DNA of 64,000 bases from Pseudomonas sp. sp1636. Lineage in GTDB: Bacteria > Pseudomonadota > Gammaproteobacteria > Pseudomonadales > Pseudomonadaceae. Shown here one piece after another: positions 18,909 to 27,435 of this stretch (its first letter is position 1; every line of letters begins with the position of its first letter). The translations under genes were made by a program, and so were the position numbers. The stretch lies in the NCBI RefSeq assembly GCF_030376615.1, contig NZ_JARRAB010000003.1, forward strand, positions 124,001-188,000. The letters run 5' to 3'. Under the pieces are notes generated by a model. It ran no database searches. It was not told where the DNA came from and was given only the letters and a program-made list of their open reading frames with translations.

Positions 18909-21900
18909 GCGAGCTAAAGGATCAGCCTATCGAGCAGGGCACCCGCAAACGTGCGGAATATGACAACGCACGTCGCGCGCGGCTGGCACTGAATATCGAG
19001 CGCAGCGATGGCGGGATGCTGCAGATTCCCGTCGAAGCGGATATGCGCAGCCACGAAGAAGAACCGGAGGTTCAGCAAAATACCTTTCTCGCGGTGGTGC
19101 CCATGGCGCGGTTGCCGGGTTACGACAAATTCGACGAGGCACCTAAAGGCGGACTGCTGCGTCCCGGCCGGCTTTATATATTCCGCCAAGGCAAACTGTG
19201 GCGCGAGTTGGAAAGCGACGGTCAGGGCCAGCTATTCGAGGTAGATGTCGCACACTGGCGTAAAGCAGCTGAGGCAGGTGAAAACGCGGATGAGCGCGAG
19301 CCCGTTGGCGTCCAGCAGCATCTGCTTCTAGTCCCGATGCTGCTGCAAGGGCGCTTTGTTGGGGATCAACTCGCTATGGCTTATAGCGAGTTGCCCTGGA
19401 TCTGGGAATACATTCAATGGCTGGAGGCCAGCTCCGGGCGTATCAAGCAGCGTTGCCAGAACATAGCACCTGCCTGGGCCGCCGCCGTCGTAGGGCCCGA
19501 GCAATGGAAAGCCACCCAGGCGATGCCGGTCATCCCGATCACCCGCATCAGCAAAGGCATGTGCGCCCGCGAACTGCACCTTGAAACCTTGCTCGAAGAC
19601 CCATTGCTATTCAATACCGGTCTCACCGAGTTGCCCGCTACATCTTTGGTCAAGCAGCTCGAACAACGGCAAAAGGAACTGGCCGGCTTTATCAAGAGTG
19701 CACCTCCCGAGCCTCTGCCCACATTGCCGGCAAACACAGACTTGCTCAGCGAATACCAGTTGCGCGGCCATCCGCAATTGGTCGGGGTGATGCTCGATGA
19801 CCCCATCTTCGCCTTGCGCCATGCGGTAGCCCAGTCACGGTTATGCGCTGAGCTGTTGCAAACCCTCAATGCCTTGGTTCCGCACCAGCCCTTTGGCCGT
19901 TATGCCGAGGTGCTTTATCAGGAGGCCATGCCAGCAGGCGGCCCGCTGCAAGAGTTCAAAGGTCATATCGACATAGCCGCGCTGAAGAAAGCCACCTTGC
20001 ATGCCGAGCGCGAGCAGGCCCGCGAACAGCTCTATCGCCAGCAGGAACGCATGCTCAAGCTGGTCGAACGGCTGCCTGCGGTGTGGAACGACTTTTACCA
20101 TAGCCACGACGAACGTCTGTTGGAGCCCTATGCCCAGCTAGTCGAGCTGCTGGAAGTGCTTAACCGCTCGCCCAAGGGCTGCGACCCGCGCTGCATCGAA
20201 GCACAAGACATGAAAGTCAGCGCCGGCGTGGACAAACTCAGCCGCCAACTGATCGAGGCCACCCACGCGTTGACCAAAGGCCTATTGGCCAATGCCCAGG
20301 GCGAGCTGCCGGAAACGGCCAAACGCCTGCAGGCCCTGGCGGCCGGCGGTCTTGCCGTCAAGCCGGAGCGCTTGGGCCTGAGTGCGCTGAGCTTTCTCAA
20401 CACGGCCTATATCGGCCAGAACCTGATGTTGGCGCTGGACGAGCTGCTTAACCATGTCGCCACGGCCAGCGCGCTGGCGGTCAAGCGCATCAGTGCGAGC
20501 AGCAGCGTTACCCAGGTGCAACTACACCGCAGCTTCGCACCGACCTTCGATGTACTGAAAAAACTGCATAGCCGCGCCAAAGGCTTAAAACTGCTGCCGC
20601 AAGGTGAAGCCCTCGCCAAGAATATGGTGGTGCTTGGTGTGCATGGCGATGGCTTCAGCTTCGGTATCATCGCCGCCGAGCGTGCGACCCTGACCTGTGA
20701 CAACTACCTGTATGCCAGCCTGGAAAAGAACAATGGCAAGGTGCTCGCCACCAGCAGCGGCAAGCTGGCCGAGCGCCTGAACTTTGCCCGCAAAGACCTC
20801 GGCCAGGTGATGGTGGTGGCCGCGAAGGCCAACGATCCACTGGTCGCCGACTACAAACAATGGCGCACTGCTGCTGCCCATCTGAAGACGGCCAAGGCGC
20901 TCGCCAATAGTAAGTCGATACCCATACTGGCGACTATTTGTGCGGGGTATAGCTTATTTGCGAATACGGTGGGGGCGAGGTCGCTATATAAAAGTGGTGA
21001 GGTAGGGCGATTTGCAGTGGGCCTTGTTGGTGCCTCAGCAGATCTTGCACTTGCTGCCAATAACGTTGCGCTTAAACTGCTAACTGATGCAAAGCGGACG
21101 GCTAATTCTTGGCATGTGTTCTGGGAACAACGCGGTATTCAGACAACAGGATTCTGGGCGGAGAATCTCAAAAAGCGTACTGGTAAAAGCCTGTTGAGTC
21201 ATTCGCGCATCGGCTCATTTGCCGCGATGGGCATTGTTACCGCTGGCTTGTTTGTGTGGGATGCCGGGCGCGCCCTTCGTGACGGCGACGACGATGTCGC
21301 CATGGCCAATATGATCGCCGCCAGCGGCTCGGGTATCTGGGCGCTCTATAGCATTGGCCTGCTGGCCAGTCCCTGGCTGCTCGGCCTGGGGATCGGGCTG
21401 TTGGTGGCCGGTGTTATTGGCACGGTTATGCTGGCCGATGGCGCGGTGGAACAGGCCATCAAGCACGGCCCCTTCGGCACTAAACAACGTCTGCCGCAGA
21501 TGAACGACTCCTTGCATGCCTACCAACAGCTGCTCGGCGCCCTGGGCGAGCCCCGTTTCCATGTCGAACGCCTGCAGCTCTGGCAGGGCAAGGCCGGCGC
21601 GGCGGACAATGCCCGCCTGCTGGCCGCGCAAAACCAAGCGCGCGTTTACCTGGCACCGCAAGACTGGGTGGTGGAACTGCGCACTCCGTTGCTGGGCCAG
21701 TTCCGCAATGGTGTCGACTTCAACCTGTTCGCCAAGGAAGTGTTGCGCACGCGCAACGGCTCCTCTGGCTGGAATTACCGCCCCCCTGAGCTTATTCCCA
21801 AGGAAAAGCTTGGCGCGGTAGTGCTAGACGGCAACCGTTTGCTCTTTGTCTTGCCCGCGCACTACGCCGTGCCCACTGAGAGCGACCCGCGGCGTTATTT

Positions 21901-22120
21901 CCAGGCCATCGAATACAGCCTTAAGGTCTACGGCCAGTTCCACTTGGGCGAAACCATGTGCTACGCGGATGATCCCTTCCCCGGTTATAACCGCATCACC
22001 CTGCCACAGCCCAGGTCACGTGACTGGCAGCCGTTCGCTGCGAGTACACCCACAGACCGCGACAACACCGATGACGTACCCTACTGGCTAATCACCCAAA
22101 GGGACTTTGCCAAAGTATGA
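18905..22120 (+). CDS. VasX-like T6SS effector, putative pore-former
   Basis: A 1071-aa protein encoded directly after vgrG with a 4-base overlap. The N-terminal 200 residues (LAVVPMARLPGYDKF..GGLLRPGRLYIFRQGKLWRELE) resemble the ToxN domain of VasX-type effectors. The long middle is helical and charged. Hydrophobic segments occur near residues 668-685, 695-715, 769-790 and 808-845, with a glycine-rich hairpin in the last (GLGIGLLVAGVIGTVMLADG), a layout expected of a colicin-like membrane-permeabilising toxin. No enzymatic motif is seen. DNA around 20.9-21.2 kb, encoding the first membrane segments, is more AT-rich than the rest. It is followed by its likely immunity gene, also overlapping by ATGA. 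Confidence 0.83.
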   Translation: MSELKDQPIEQGTRKRAEYDNARRARLALNIERSDGGMLQIPVEADMRSHEEEPEVQQNTFLAVVPMARLPGYDKFDEAPKGGLLRPGRLYIFRQGKLWRELESDGQGQLFEVDVAHWRKAAEAGENADEREPVGVQQHLLLVPMLLQGRFVGDQLAMAYSELPWIWEYIQWLEASSGRIKQRCQNIAPAWAAAVVGPEQWKATQAMPVIPITRISKGMCARELHLETLLEDPLLFNTGLTELPATSLVKQLEQRQKELAGFIKSAPPEPLPTLPANTDLLSEYQLRGHPQLVGVMLDDPIFALRHAVAQSRLCAELLQTLNALVPHQPFGRYAEVLYQEAMPAGGPLQEFKGHIDIAALKKATLHAEREQAREQLYRQQERMLKLVERLPAVWNDFYHSHDERLLEPYAQLVELLEVLNRSPKGCDPRCIEAQDMKVSAGVDKLSRQLIEATHALTKGLLANAQGELPETAKRLQALAAGGLAVKPERLGLSALSFLNTAYIGQNLMLALDELLNHVATASALAVKRISASSSVTQVQLHRSFAPTFDVLKKLHSRAKGLKLLPQGEALAKNMVVLGVHGDGFSFGIIAAERATLTCDNYLYASLEKNNGKVLATSSGKLAERLNFARKDLGQVMVVAAKANDPLVADYKQWRTAAAHLKTAKALANSKSIPILATICAGYSLFANTVGARSLYKSGEVGRFAVGLVGASADLALAANNVALKLLTDAKRTANSWHVFWEQRGIQTTGFWAENLKKRTGKSLLSHSRIGSFAAMGIVTAGLFVWDAGRALRDGDDDVAMANMIAASGSGIWALYSIGLLASPWLLGLGIGLLVAGVIGTVMLADGAVEQAIKHGPFGTKQRLPQMNDSLHAYQQLLGALGEPRFHVERLQLWQGKAGAADNARLLAAQNQARVYLAPQDWVVELRTPLLGQFRNGVDFNLFAKEVLRTRNGSSGWNYRPPELIPKEKLGAVVLDGNRLLFVLPAHYAVPTESDPRRYFQAIEYSLKVYGQFHLGETMCYADDPFPGYNRITLPQPRSRDWQPFAASTPTDRDNTDDVPYWLITQRDFAKV

Positions 22121-23370
22121 ATGCCCCCGTTGAGCCGACAACGCCCTATGCCAACTCCGCTTACCGCAGCACGGCCATCCCCGCCCAGCCGCCGTACAAA
22201 TGGCCGCAGGATGCCAATCGCACCGGCCCAACCCGCACCCAATTGCGCTGGGGCCATTACGCCAACCTAGAGCCCTGGCAGGATGTGGATGCGCAGCTAA
22301 AACCCAATATGCCTGGTTATTTAGACGGCAACAAAGAAAGTGATTTATATATCAATCAAAAGCGCTGGAATTTTGATAACACCAACAAATGGATGATCCT
22401 AATTCCGTATCTTAAATGGTCCTCAATTTTATATATTCCATGGATTTTATGGATCGTCACCCTAGGCATAGCAGGGGATAACTTCCTTAAGTGGCTGATT
22501 GAAGACTATGGGTTCAATGGTTTTCTGTTGTTAGCCATGAGTATTAATGTTTCCGGCTTCATAATGATTGGCTTCAGTTCTTGGTATATGTGGGCCGATA
22601 ATCCTCGTTACAAGCACTATTTGATTCAAGTCGGGATAGGCTTTGCCGTAGCATTAACTGCTTCGTTACTGACCTTCCCAATATCTACCGATAGTATGGA
22701 TCAATTTTGGCTATGCGGCGGCATGGCCTTTAGCGTCTTTATGGGCCTGGTCGGCTGGGATTATCTGCTCGACCTGTACTTGCGTGTATTCAAACACGAT
22801 GGCAGCGGCTTTAACCGTCAGACCGGCATGCTCACCATTGGCCGGCGTTTCCAGAAGCCCTTTAGCGCACCCTTCTACGAATTCGACGCCACCCTGGAAT
22901 TCCGTCCCGGCCCCCATGGCAACAGCGGCTTCGCCATCTGGCTGCACCATCGCTACACCTCGGTCGAAGTGTTTCTCGGCGCCAAGATTCAATCACTGGG
23001 CATGAGCCTGGAAGAAGCACTGGCGTTCTGGGATACGCTGCAACGTTATATGGACGTGACTCAACCCTTACCCGAACTGCCGATCCTCGAACAATTCCGC
23101 CGCCTCGACCCCACCACCGCCGAGCACGACCGCCAGAGCAAACGCGACCCGCGCCGCTGGCGCGATATGCCTTACCGGGCCTGGGAACGTCGTGGCCGCG
23201 CGGAGATGATAAAGCGCAACCGCGATTACAACTGGCAGGAGAAACCCTGCATCCTTCAATCCAAGACCGATCCCAGCCTGAGTATCGAAACCTACTACCG
23301 CCAGCAGGAGGCCAAAGACATCCATGCCACGCCCAAGGGCGATGATTACGACAATATTCACCGGGGCTAA
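22117..23370 (+). CDS. Four-helix membrane protein, probable immunity to the VasX-like effector
   Basis: A 417-aa protein with a soluble N-terminus of about 90 residues, four membrane helices (about 93-115, 136-160, 168-190 and 196-222), and a soluble C-terminal half rich in Arg/Trp/Tyr. No family was named with confidence. It overlaps the effector gene by 4 bases. Vibrio VasX is neutralised by a multi-pass membrane immunity protein, so the same role is inferred here. The helix-encoding DNA (22.33-22.7 kb) is clearly AT-richer than the 3' half, matching the AT-rich membrane part of the effector, which suggests they were exchanged as a pair. Confidence 0.7.
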   Translation: MNAPVEPTTPYANSAYRSTAIPAQPPYKWPQDANRTGPTRTQLRWGHYANLEPWQDVDAQLKPNMPGYLDGNKESDLYINQKRWNFDNTNKWMILIPYLKWSSILYIPWILWIVTLGIAGDNFLKWLIEDYGFNGFLLLAMSINVSGFIMIGFSSWYMWADNPRYKHYLIQVGIGFAVALTASLLTFPISTDSMDQFWLCGGMAFSVFMGLVGWDYLLDLYLRVFKHDGSGFNRQTGMLTIGRRFQKPFSAPFYEFDATLEFRPGPHGNSGFAIWLHHRYTSVEVFLGAKIQSLGMSLEEALAFWDTLQRYMDVTQPLPELPILEQFRRLDPTTAEHDRQSKRDPRRWRDMPYRAWERRGRAEMIKRNRDYNWQEKPCILQSKTDPSLSIETYYRQQEAKDIHATPKGDDYDNIHRG

Positions 23371-23373
23371 AGC

Positions 23374-23508
23374 ATGAAGACCATCGGGGGCAGGCCACGG
23401 TTTCTCAAGGGCGACCGCTGGTACCCGCTCGGTAATCCCGGCACCAGGCGGGCCGGGGCCTTGACCCGGCAGGCGCTGCCGGAGGAGCTCAAGAGACTGC
23501 TGGAGTAG
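23374..23508 (+). CDS. Small ORF, 44 aa, function unknown
   Basis: Starts 3 bases after the stop of the membrane-protein gene. It encodes a basic peptide beginning MKTIGGRPRFLKGDRWYPLG and ending EELKRLLE. No ribosome-binding site stands out. It could be a real last gene of the T6SS module or the tail of a lost gene. Confidence 0.35.
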   Translation: MKTIGGRPRFLKGDRWYPLGNPGTRRAGALTRQALPEELKRLLE

Positions 23509-23580
23509 CCACGTCGCGCTATGCCAAGGCGCGGCGATCAAGGCAAGATAGGCCCGTGTATTCAGCCAGGAATAGCTGCC

Positions 23581-25056
23581 GTGACCCCCAGCGTAGAAGA
23601 CTTCGTCGTCGCCCATACTGCCGAAGAGGCGGTGGATCGTCTGGCGGCCCTGCATCAGCAGGCCACCAGTGCCCTGAGTCGGGCGCTCAAGCGTTATGTC
23701 AAGGAAGGCATCAAGCCTGACGCCGAGCAACTGCGCCAGTTCCATTACCCCGAGCTGCGCCTGGTTTACTCGGGCCAGAGCGAGGTGCCCACGACGTTGC
23801 GCGCTTATGCCAAGGTTCAGGTGCCCGGTACCTACAGCATCACCGTCACCCACCCGGAGGCTTTCCGCAGTTATCTGCTGGAGCAACTGCAGCCGCTGAT
23901 GCGCGACTTTAGCGTGCGTGTCGAAGTGGGCATCAGCCAGCAGAATATTCCTTATCCCTATGTGGTCGAGCATGGCGATGAGTTGGCCGGGGCGGGGATT
24001 ACCGCCGCCGAACTGGCGCGGGTGTTTCCCAGCACCGACCTGTCCGCCGCCAACGACGGCACGGCCGATGGCCTGTACGACTGGGAAGGTGCGGAGCAAT
24101 TGCCGCTGGCGCTGTTCGACGCCGCCCGGGTGGATTTTTCCTTGCGCCGCCTGGTGCATTACACCGGCAGCGACTGGCGCCATGTGCAGCCGTGGATCCT
24201 GCTGACCAACTATCACCGTTACGTCGACCAGTTCATTCGCCATGGCCTGGATGTGCTGCAGGGCGACTCGCGTTTCGTGCGCATGGTGCTGCCGGGCAAC
24301 GTGGTGATCGAACGCGGCATGGCCGAAGGCGAGATGCAGGCGATCATCGAGAGCGTGATCTGGCACCGCTACCAGATGCCGGCCTACCACCTGCAGGGCG
24401 CCAGCCCAGGCGATGGCATCACCCTGGTGAATATCGGCGTGGGTCCGTCCAACGCGAAAAACATCACCGACCACCTGGCCGTGCTGCGCCCGCATTGCTG
24501 GCTGATGATCGGTCACTGCGGCGGCCTGCGCCAATCGCAAACCATTGGCGACTACGTCCTGGCCCACGCCTATATGCGCCGCGACGGCATTCTCGACCGG
24601 GTGCTGCCGCCCAACATCCCCTTGCCGGCCCTGGCCGAAGTGCAGCTGGCCTTGCAGGAGGCCGCCGCGCAAGTCACCGGCGAGCGTGGCGATGCCCTCA
24701 AGCGGCGTTTGCGCACCGGTACCGTACTGACTTATGACGATCGCAACTGGGAGTTGCGCTGGGCTCAGGAGCGGCCGCTGATCAACCTGGCGCGCGCCGT
24801 GGCGGTGGACATGGAAAGCGGCACCATCGCCGCCCAGGGCTATCGCCTGCGGGTGCCCTACGGCACCCTGTTGTGCGTCTCGGACAAGCCGCTGCACAGC
24901 GAAATCAAACTGCCAGGCGCGGCGGGGGCCTTCTACGAGCGGGCGGTGACCCAGCACCTGCATATCGGCATCGCCGCCCTCGATCTGTTGCGCAGCCAGC
25001 TCAACGCGCTGCATTCACGCAAGCTGCGCAGTTTCGACGAGCCGCCGTTCCGCTAG
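23581..25056 (+). CDS. amn: AMP nucleosidase
   Basis: A 491-aa enzyme hydrolysing AMP to adenine and ribose-5-phosphate. It has the N-terminal AMP-nucleosidase domain and a C-terminal nucleoside-phosphorylase fold (GPSNAKNITDHLAVLRPHCWLMIGHCGGLR; RAVAVDMESGTIAAQGYRLRVPYGTLLCVSDKP). I chose GTG 23581 (AGGA upstream) because the residues from the earlier in-frame start at 23521 look non-homologous. In P. aeruginosa, as I recall, amn lies close to the aidB-type gene, so the T6SS module interrupts an old neighbourhood. Confidence 0.93.
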   Translation: MTPSVEDFVVAHTAEEAVDRLAALHQQATSALSRALKRYVKEGIKPDAEQLRQFHYPELRLVYSGQSEVPTTLRAYAKVQVPGTYSITVTHPEAFRSYLLEQLQPLMRDFSVRVEVGISQQNIPYPYVVEHGDELAGAGITAAELARVFPSTDLSAANDGTADGLYDWEGAEQLPLALFDAARVDFSLRRLVHYTGSDWRHVQPWILLTNYHRYVDQFIRHGLDVLQGDSRFVRMVLPGNVVIERGMAEGEMQAIIESVIWHRYQMPAYHLQGASPGDGITLVNIGVGPSNAKNITDHLAVLRPHCWLMIGHCGGLRQSQTIGDYVLAHAYMRRDGILDRVLPPNIPLPALAEVQLALQEAAAQVTGERGDALKRRLRTGTVLTYDDRNWELRWAQERPLINLARAVAVDMESGTIAAQGYRLRVPYGTLLCVSDKPLHSEIKLPGAAGAFYERAVTQHLHIGIAALDLLRSQLNALHSRKLRSFDEPPFR

Positions 25057-25070
25057 GCTGGGGCGGTGTA

Positions 25071-25122
25071 GGGTGTGCCCTGCGCACCTTGTTCTGTGGG
25101 AGCTTGGTGCGCAGGGCACCCT
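25071..25122. repeat. Inverted repeat between amn and the ADH pseudogene
   Basis: Two arms of about 16 bases (GGTGTGCCCTGCGCACC and GGTGCGCAGGGCACCC, one extra base in the first) can form a long hairpin. There is no T tract. It probably acts as a boundary/terminator repeat of the kind common between convergent Pseudomonas genes. Confidence 0.6.
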
Positions 25123-25138
25123 CCCGCGGAGTCGACAA

Positions 25139-25410
25139 TTACTGACTGGCGTCGAGCACCACCCGGTAACGCGCCTTGCCCGCGTGCAGGTGGTCGATGG
25201 CGTCGTTGATCCGGCTCATGGGGAAGAGCTCGACCTGCGGCAGGATCTGATGCCGGGCGCAGCATTCCAGCATGCTCGCCATATTCGCGGGCGAGTCCAC
25301 GGGTGAGCCGGACAGGCTGCGCTGGCGGTGGCCGGGAGGAATTCCAGCAGCGGGCTGAATACCGTCGAACCGGCGCAGGTCGGGTTGCCCGAGGTGTAAA
25401 CCGGAATAAG
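25139..25410 (-). pseudogene. Zinc-dependent alcohol dehydrogenase, internally deleted remnant
   Basis: Two pieces of one zinc-type medium-chain dehydrogenase remain. A short piece has [14 protein letters not shown] (around residue 160 of the family) followed, after a frame change, by IPPGHR. Then comes the last 57 or so residues, from [16 protein letters not shown] through [17 protein letters not shown] to [13 protein letters not shown] and a stop. About 110-120 residues of the NAD-binding domain and the whole N-terminus are missing, and the pieces are in different frames, so no functional enzyme is made. Confidence 0.8.
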
Positions 25411-25477
25411 CCCGGCTGATAGGCGAACGTCGGCCTCGGTTACACTGGCGGCCCCGATTGCCGTTAGCGAATTGCGC

Positions 25478-26107
25478 ATGCCCCGTCCGCCACGCCCCCA
25501 TTCCCCAGGCCGCTCCGCCGGCAAGCCTGCCCACCGCCGGGTGGCCAAGGCGCCGCCGGTCGAGCCGCGTTTGTTACTGCTGAACAAGCCCTTCGATGTC
25601 CTGGCCCAGTTCAACGATGAGCAGGGCCGCGCCACCCTCAAGGACTTCGTCGCGGTGCCCGGGGTCTACCCGGCCGGGCGCCTGGATCGCGACAGCGAGG
25701 GTTTGCTGTTGCTGACCAATGACGGTGGCCTGCAGGCGCGCATCGCCGATCCCAAGCACAAGCTGGCGAAAACCTATTGGGTGCAGGTGGAAGGCGAGCC
25801 GAGCGCCGAGCAACTGCAGCGCCTGTGCGAAGGCGTCGAGCTGAACGACGGGCCGACCCTGCCGGCCGAGGCGCGTTTGCTGGATGAGCCGCAGTTATGG
25901 CCGCGCGATCCGCCGGTGCGTTTTCGCAAGAGCGTGCCGACCGCCTGGCTGGAGCTGGTGATCCGTGAAGGGCGCAATCGCCAGGTCAGGCGCATGACCG
26001 CGGCGGTAGGCCTGCCGACCCTGCGTCTGGTGCGCGTGCGCATCGGCCCGTGGAGCCTGGACGGCCTGCAACCCGGGCAGTGGAAAGAGGTCGAGGCGCG
26101 GTTGTAG
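25478..26107 (+). CDS. rluE: 23S rRNA pseudouridine synthase, RluE-type
   Basis: A 209-aa pseudouridine synthase of the RsuA/RluE branch. The catalytic Asp is in [28 protein letters not shown]. Further matches to E. coli RluE (23S rRNA U2457) are [38 protein letters not shown] and [28 protein letters not shown]. It has a basic Pro/Arg-rich N-terminal extension of about 30 residues. ATG 25478 was preferred over the TTG six bases earlier. Confidence 0.92.
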   Translation: MPRPPRPHSPGRSAGKPAHRRVAKAPPVEPRLLLLNKPFDVLAQFNDEQGRATLKDFVAVPGVYPAGRLDRDSEGLLLLTNDGGLQARIADPKHKLAKTYWVQVEGEPSAEQLQRLCEGVELNDGPTLPAEARLLDEPQLWPRDPPVRFRKSVPTAWLELVIREGRNRQVRRMTAAVGLPTLRLVRVRIGPWSLDGLQPGQWKEVEARL

Positions 26108-26126
26108 GGGGGCGGCTGTTTGCCGC

Positions 26127-26211
26127 GGCGATCCGTTCATAGGACGAGTCCGGACGCCGGCCGCTTCGGAGCGCAGTGACAACCCGCCGGCTTTGTGCCG
26201 CGTCGGTGATC
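26127..26211 (+). repeat. Dispersed intergenic repeat, copy 1 (with 29-base insertion)
   Basis: GGCGATCCGTTC (26127-26138) and the segment 26165-26202 match, as one continuous unit, the complement of 40019-40065. Here about 29 bases (26139-26167) are inserted after GTTC and end in another TTC. It lies between the convergent rluE and DUF2788 genes. Confidence 0.75.
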
Positions 26212-26265
26212 CGCGCTGCGCTGTCTGCGGCGAGACAGCCGGCGCGGCGGTTCTCCAGCTACGGC

Positions 26266-26469
26266 TCAGACGCCTTCCAGGCCGGCGATCACCACGGTCT
26301 TGATCAGAAATCCGAGCACGCCCAGGCCCAGGGCGAGAAACAGGATCATGCTGCCGAAACGGCCGGCTTTGGATCTCTTCGCCAGATCCCAGACGATAAA
26401 CGCCATGAACAGCACCAGGCCGCCGATCAGCACGGTCATCATCAACTCTTCGAATACTTGCGGATCCAT
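26266..26469 (-). CDS. DUF2788 family membrane protein
   Basis: A 67-aa protein with two membrane helices (about residues 8-28 and 40-62) separated by a basic loop (DLAKRSKAGRFG). Length and pattern fit the DUF2788 family of small gammaproteobacterial inner-membrane proteins. The function is unknown. Its stop faces that of rluE. Confidence 0.8.
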   Translation of the reverse strand: MDPQVFEELMMTVLIGGLVLFMAFIVWDLAKRSKAGRFGSMILFLALGLGVLGFLIKTVVIAGLEGV

Positions 26470-26606
26470 CGTGACCTCAATTGACTGGCATCGGGTTGCC
26501 GTGGCAGTGCGCCGACGTCCTCCGGATTGCCTCTACCGGGCAGGGCAAAACGCCGGCGATTATACGCCAGCCCTTGGGCTTGTCAGCGACCGTCGGTAAG
26601 TACCGC

Positions 26607-27086
26607 TCAGTTGCGCAGGTGCTGCAGCGGCAGCTGGGTGCTGGAGAGGATCTGTTGCAGGACGAAGCTGGAACGCACGCTGGAGACCCCGTCGATGCGG
26701 GTCAGGGTGCCGAGGAGGAATTGTTGGTAATGATCCATGTCCGGCACCACCACCTTGAGCTGGTAATCGGCATCCATGCCGGTGACCAGGCTGCATTCCA
26801 ACACTTGCGGGCATTGGCGGATCATCTCCTGGAAGTGCTCGAACCGCTCGGGGGTGTGTTTGTCCATGCCGATCAACACGTAGGCGGTGAGGGTCAGGCC
26901 GAGCTTCTTGCGATCGAGCAGGGCGACCTGGCCGAGGATGTAGCCGTCGTCCTCCAGCTGTTTGACCCGTCGCGAACAGGGCGAGGGCGACAGGCCAATG
27001 CGCTCGGCCAGATCCTGGTTGGACAGGGTGGCGTCGCGCTGCAGTTCGGCGAGAATATTCAGGTCGTAACGATCAAGTCTGGTCAT
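26607..27086 (-). CDS. Lrp/AsnC family transcriptional regulator
   Basis: A 159-aa regulator. The N-terminal helix-turn-helix is at about residues 5-60 (LDRYDLNILAELQRDATLSNQDLAERIGLSPSPCSRRVKQLEDDGYI), and the C-terminal RAM/AsnC ligand domain is at 68-150 (ECSLVTGMDADYQLKVVVPDMDHY). This type senses amino acids and forms octamers. No catabolic operon is adjacent, so the target is not evident. A possible small RNA is encoded divergently upstream. Confidence 0.92.
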   Translation of the reverse strand: MTRLDRYDLNILAELQRDATLSNQDLAERIGLSPSPCSRRVKQLEDDGYILGQVALLDRKKLGLTLTAYVLIGMDKHTPERFEHFQEMIRQCPQVLECSLVTGMDADYQLKVVVPDMDHYQQFLLGTLTRIDGVSSVRSSFVLQQILSSTQLPLQHLRN

Positions 27087-27214
27087 GTTTGCTGTGCTTT
27101 CGTCTGTTGGTTGCGATTAATCATGCGCCGTTAGTTAAAAATTGCGCAAGCGGTACATTAATCGGCAACATTCGCAATCTTTCGCTGCGCCGCTATCTGT
27201 AATCTTTACCTCAG

Positions 27215-27398
27215 TTTCACGGCCCGGACGACACGTCCACCCGGCTCGCCCAACCAGGCGAACCGGCGCCGCCGGCCTTACCAGGCCGCCACGGCACCCG
27301 GGTCCGCACTGCCCAACCAGGCAGGCGACGAAAGCGGCGCCATCATCGCCAATCAGGGACAGACAAAAATGGGAGGCCGTTCGGTCTCCCATTTTTGT
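27215..27398 (+). ncRNA. Candidate small RNA: four hairpins plus terminator
   Basis: Successive hairpins: GGACG-ACA-CGTCC (27226-27238), TCGCC-CAACCA-GGCGA (27246-27261), CGGCC-TTACCA-GGCCG (27273-27288) and CTGCC-CAACCA-GGCAG (27309-27324). The last three share an ACCA-ending six-base loop on stems of different sequence but preserved pairing. A terminator follows at 27363-27398. Order and terminator favour the plus strand. No strong sigma-70 promoter is visible (weak TTCGCA/TATCTG at 27171/27194), and the 5' end is a guess. Confidence 0.6.
27363..27398 (+). terminator. Rho-independent terminator
   Basis: TGGGAGGCCG TT CGGTCTCCCA forms an uninterrupted stem on the plus strand using one G-U pair, preceded by A5 and followed by T5. 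On the minus strand the same position is an A-C mismatch, so it works better rightward, though it may also stop the leftward cation-efflux transcript. Confidence 0.8.
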
Positions 27399-27435
27399 TG
27401 GTGCGGCGTGCCTTGTGGCGTCGTGCAGAGACGGC

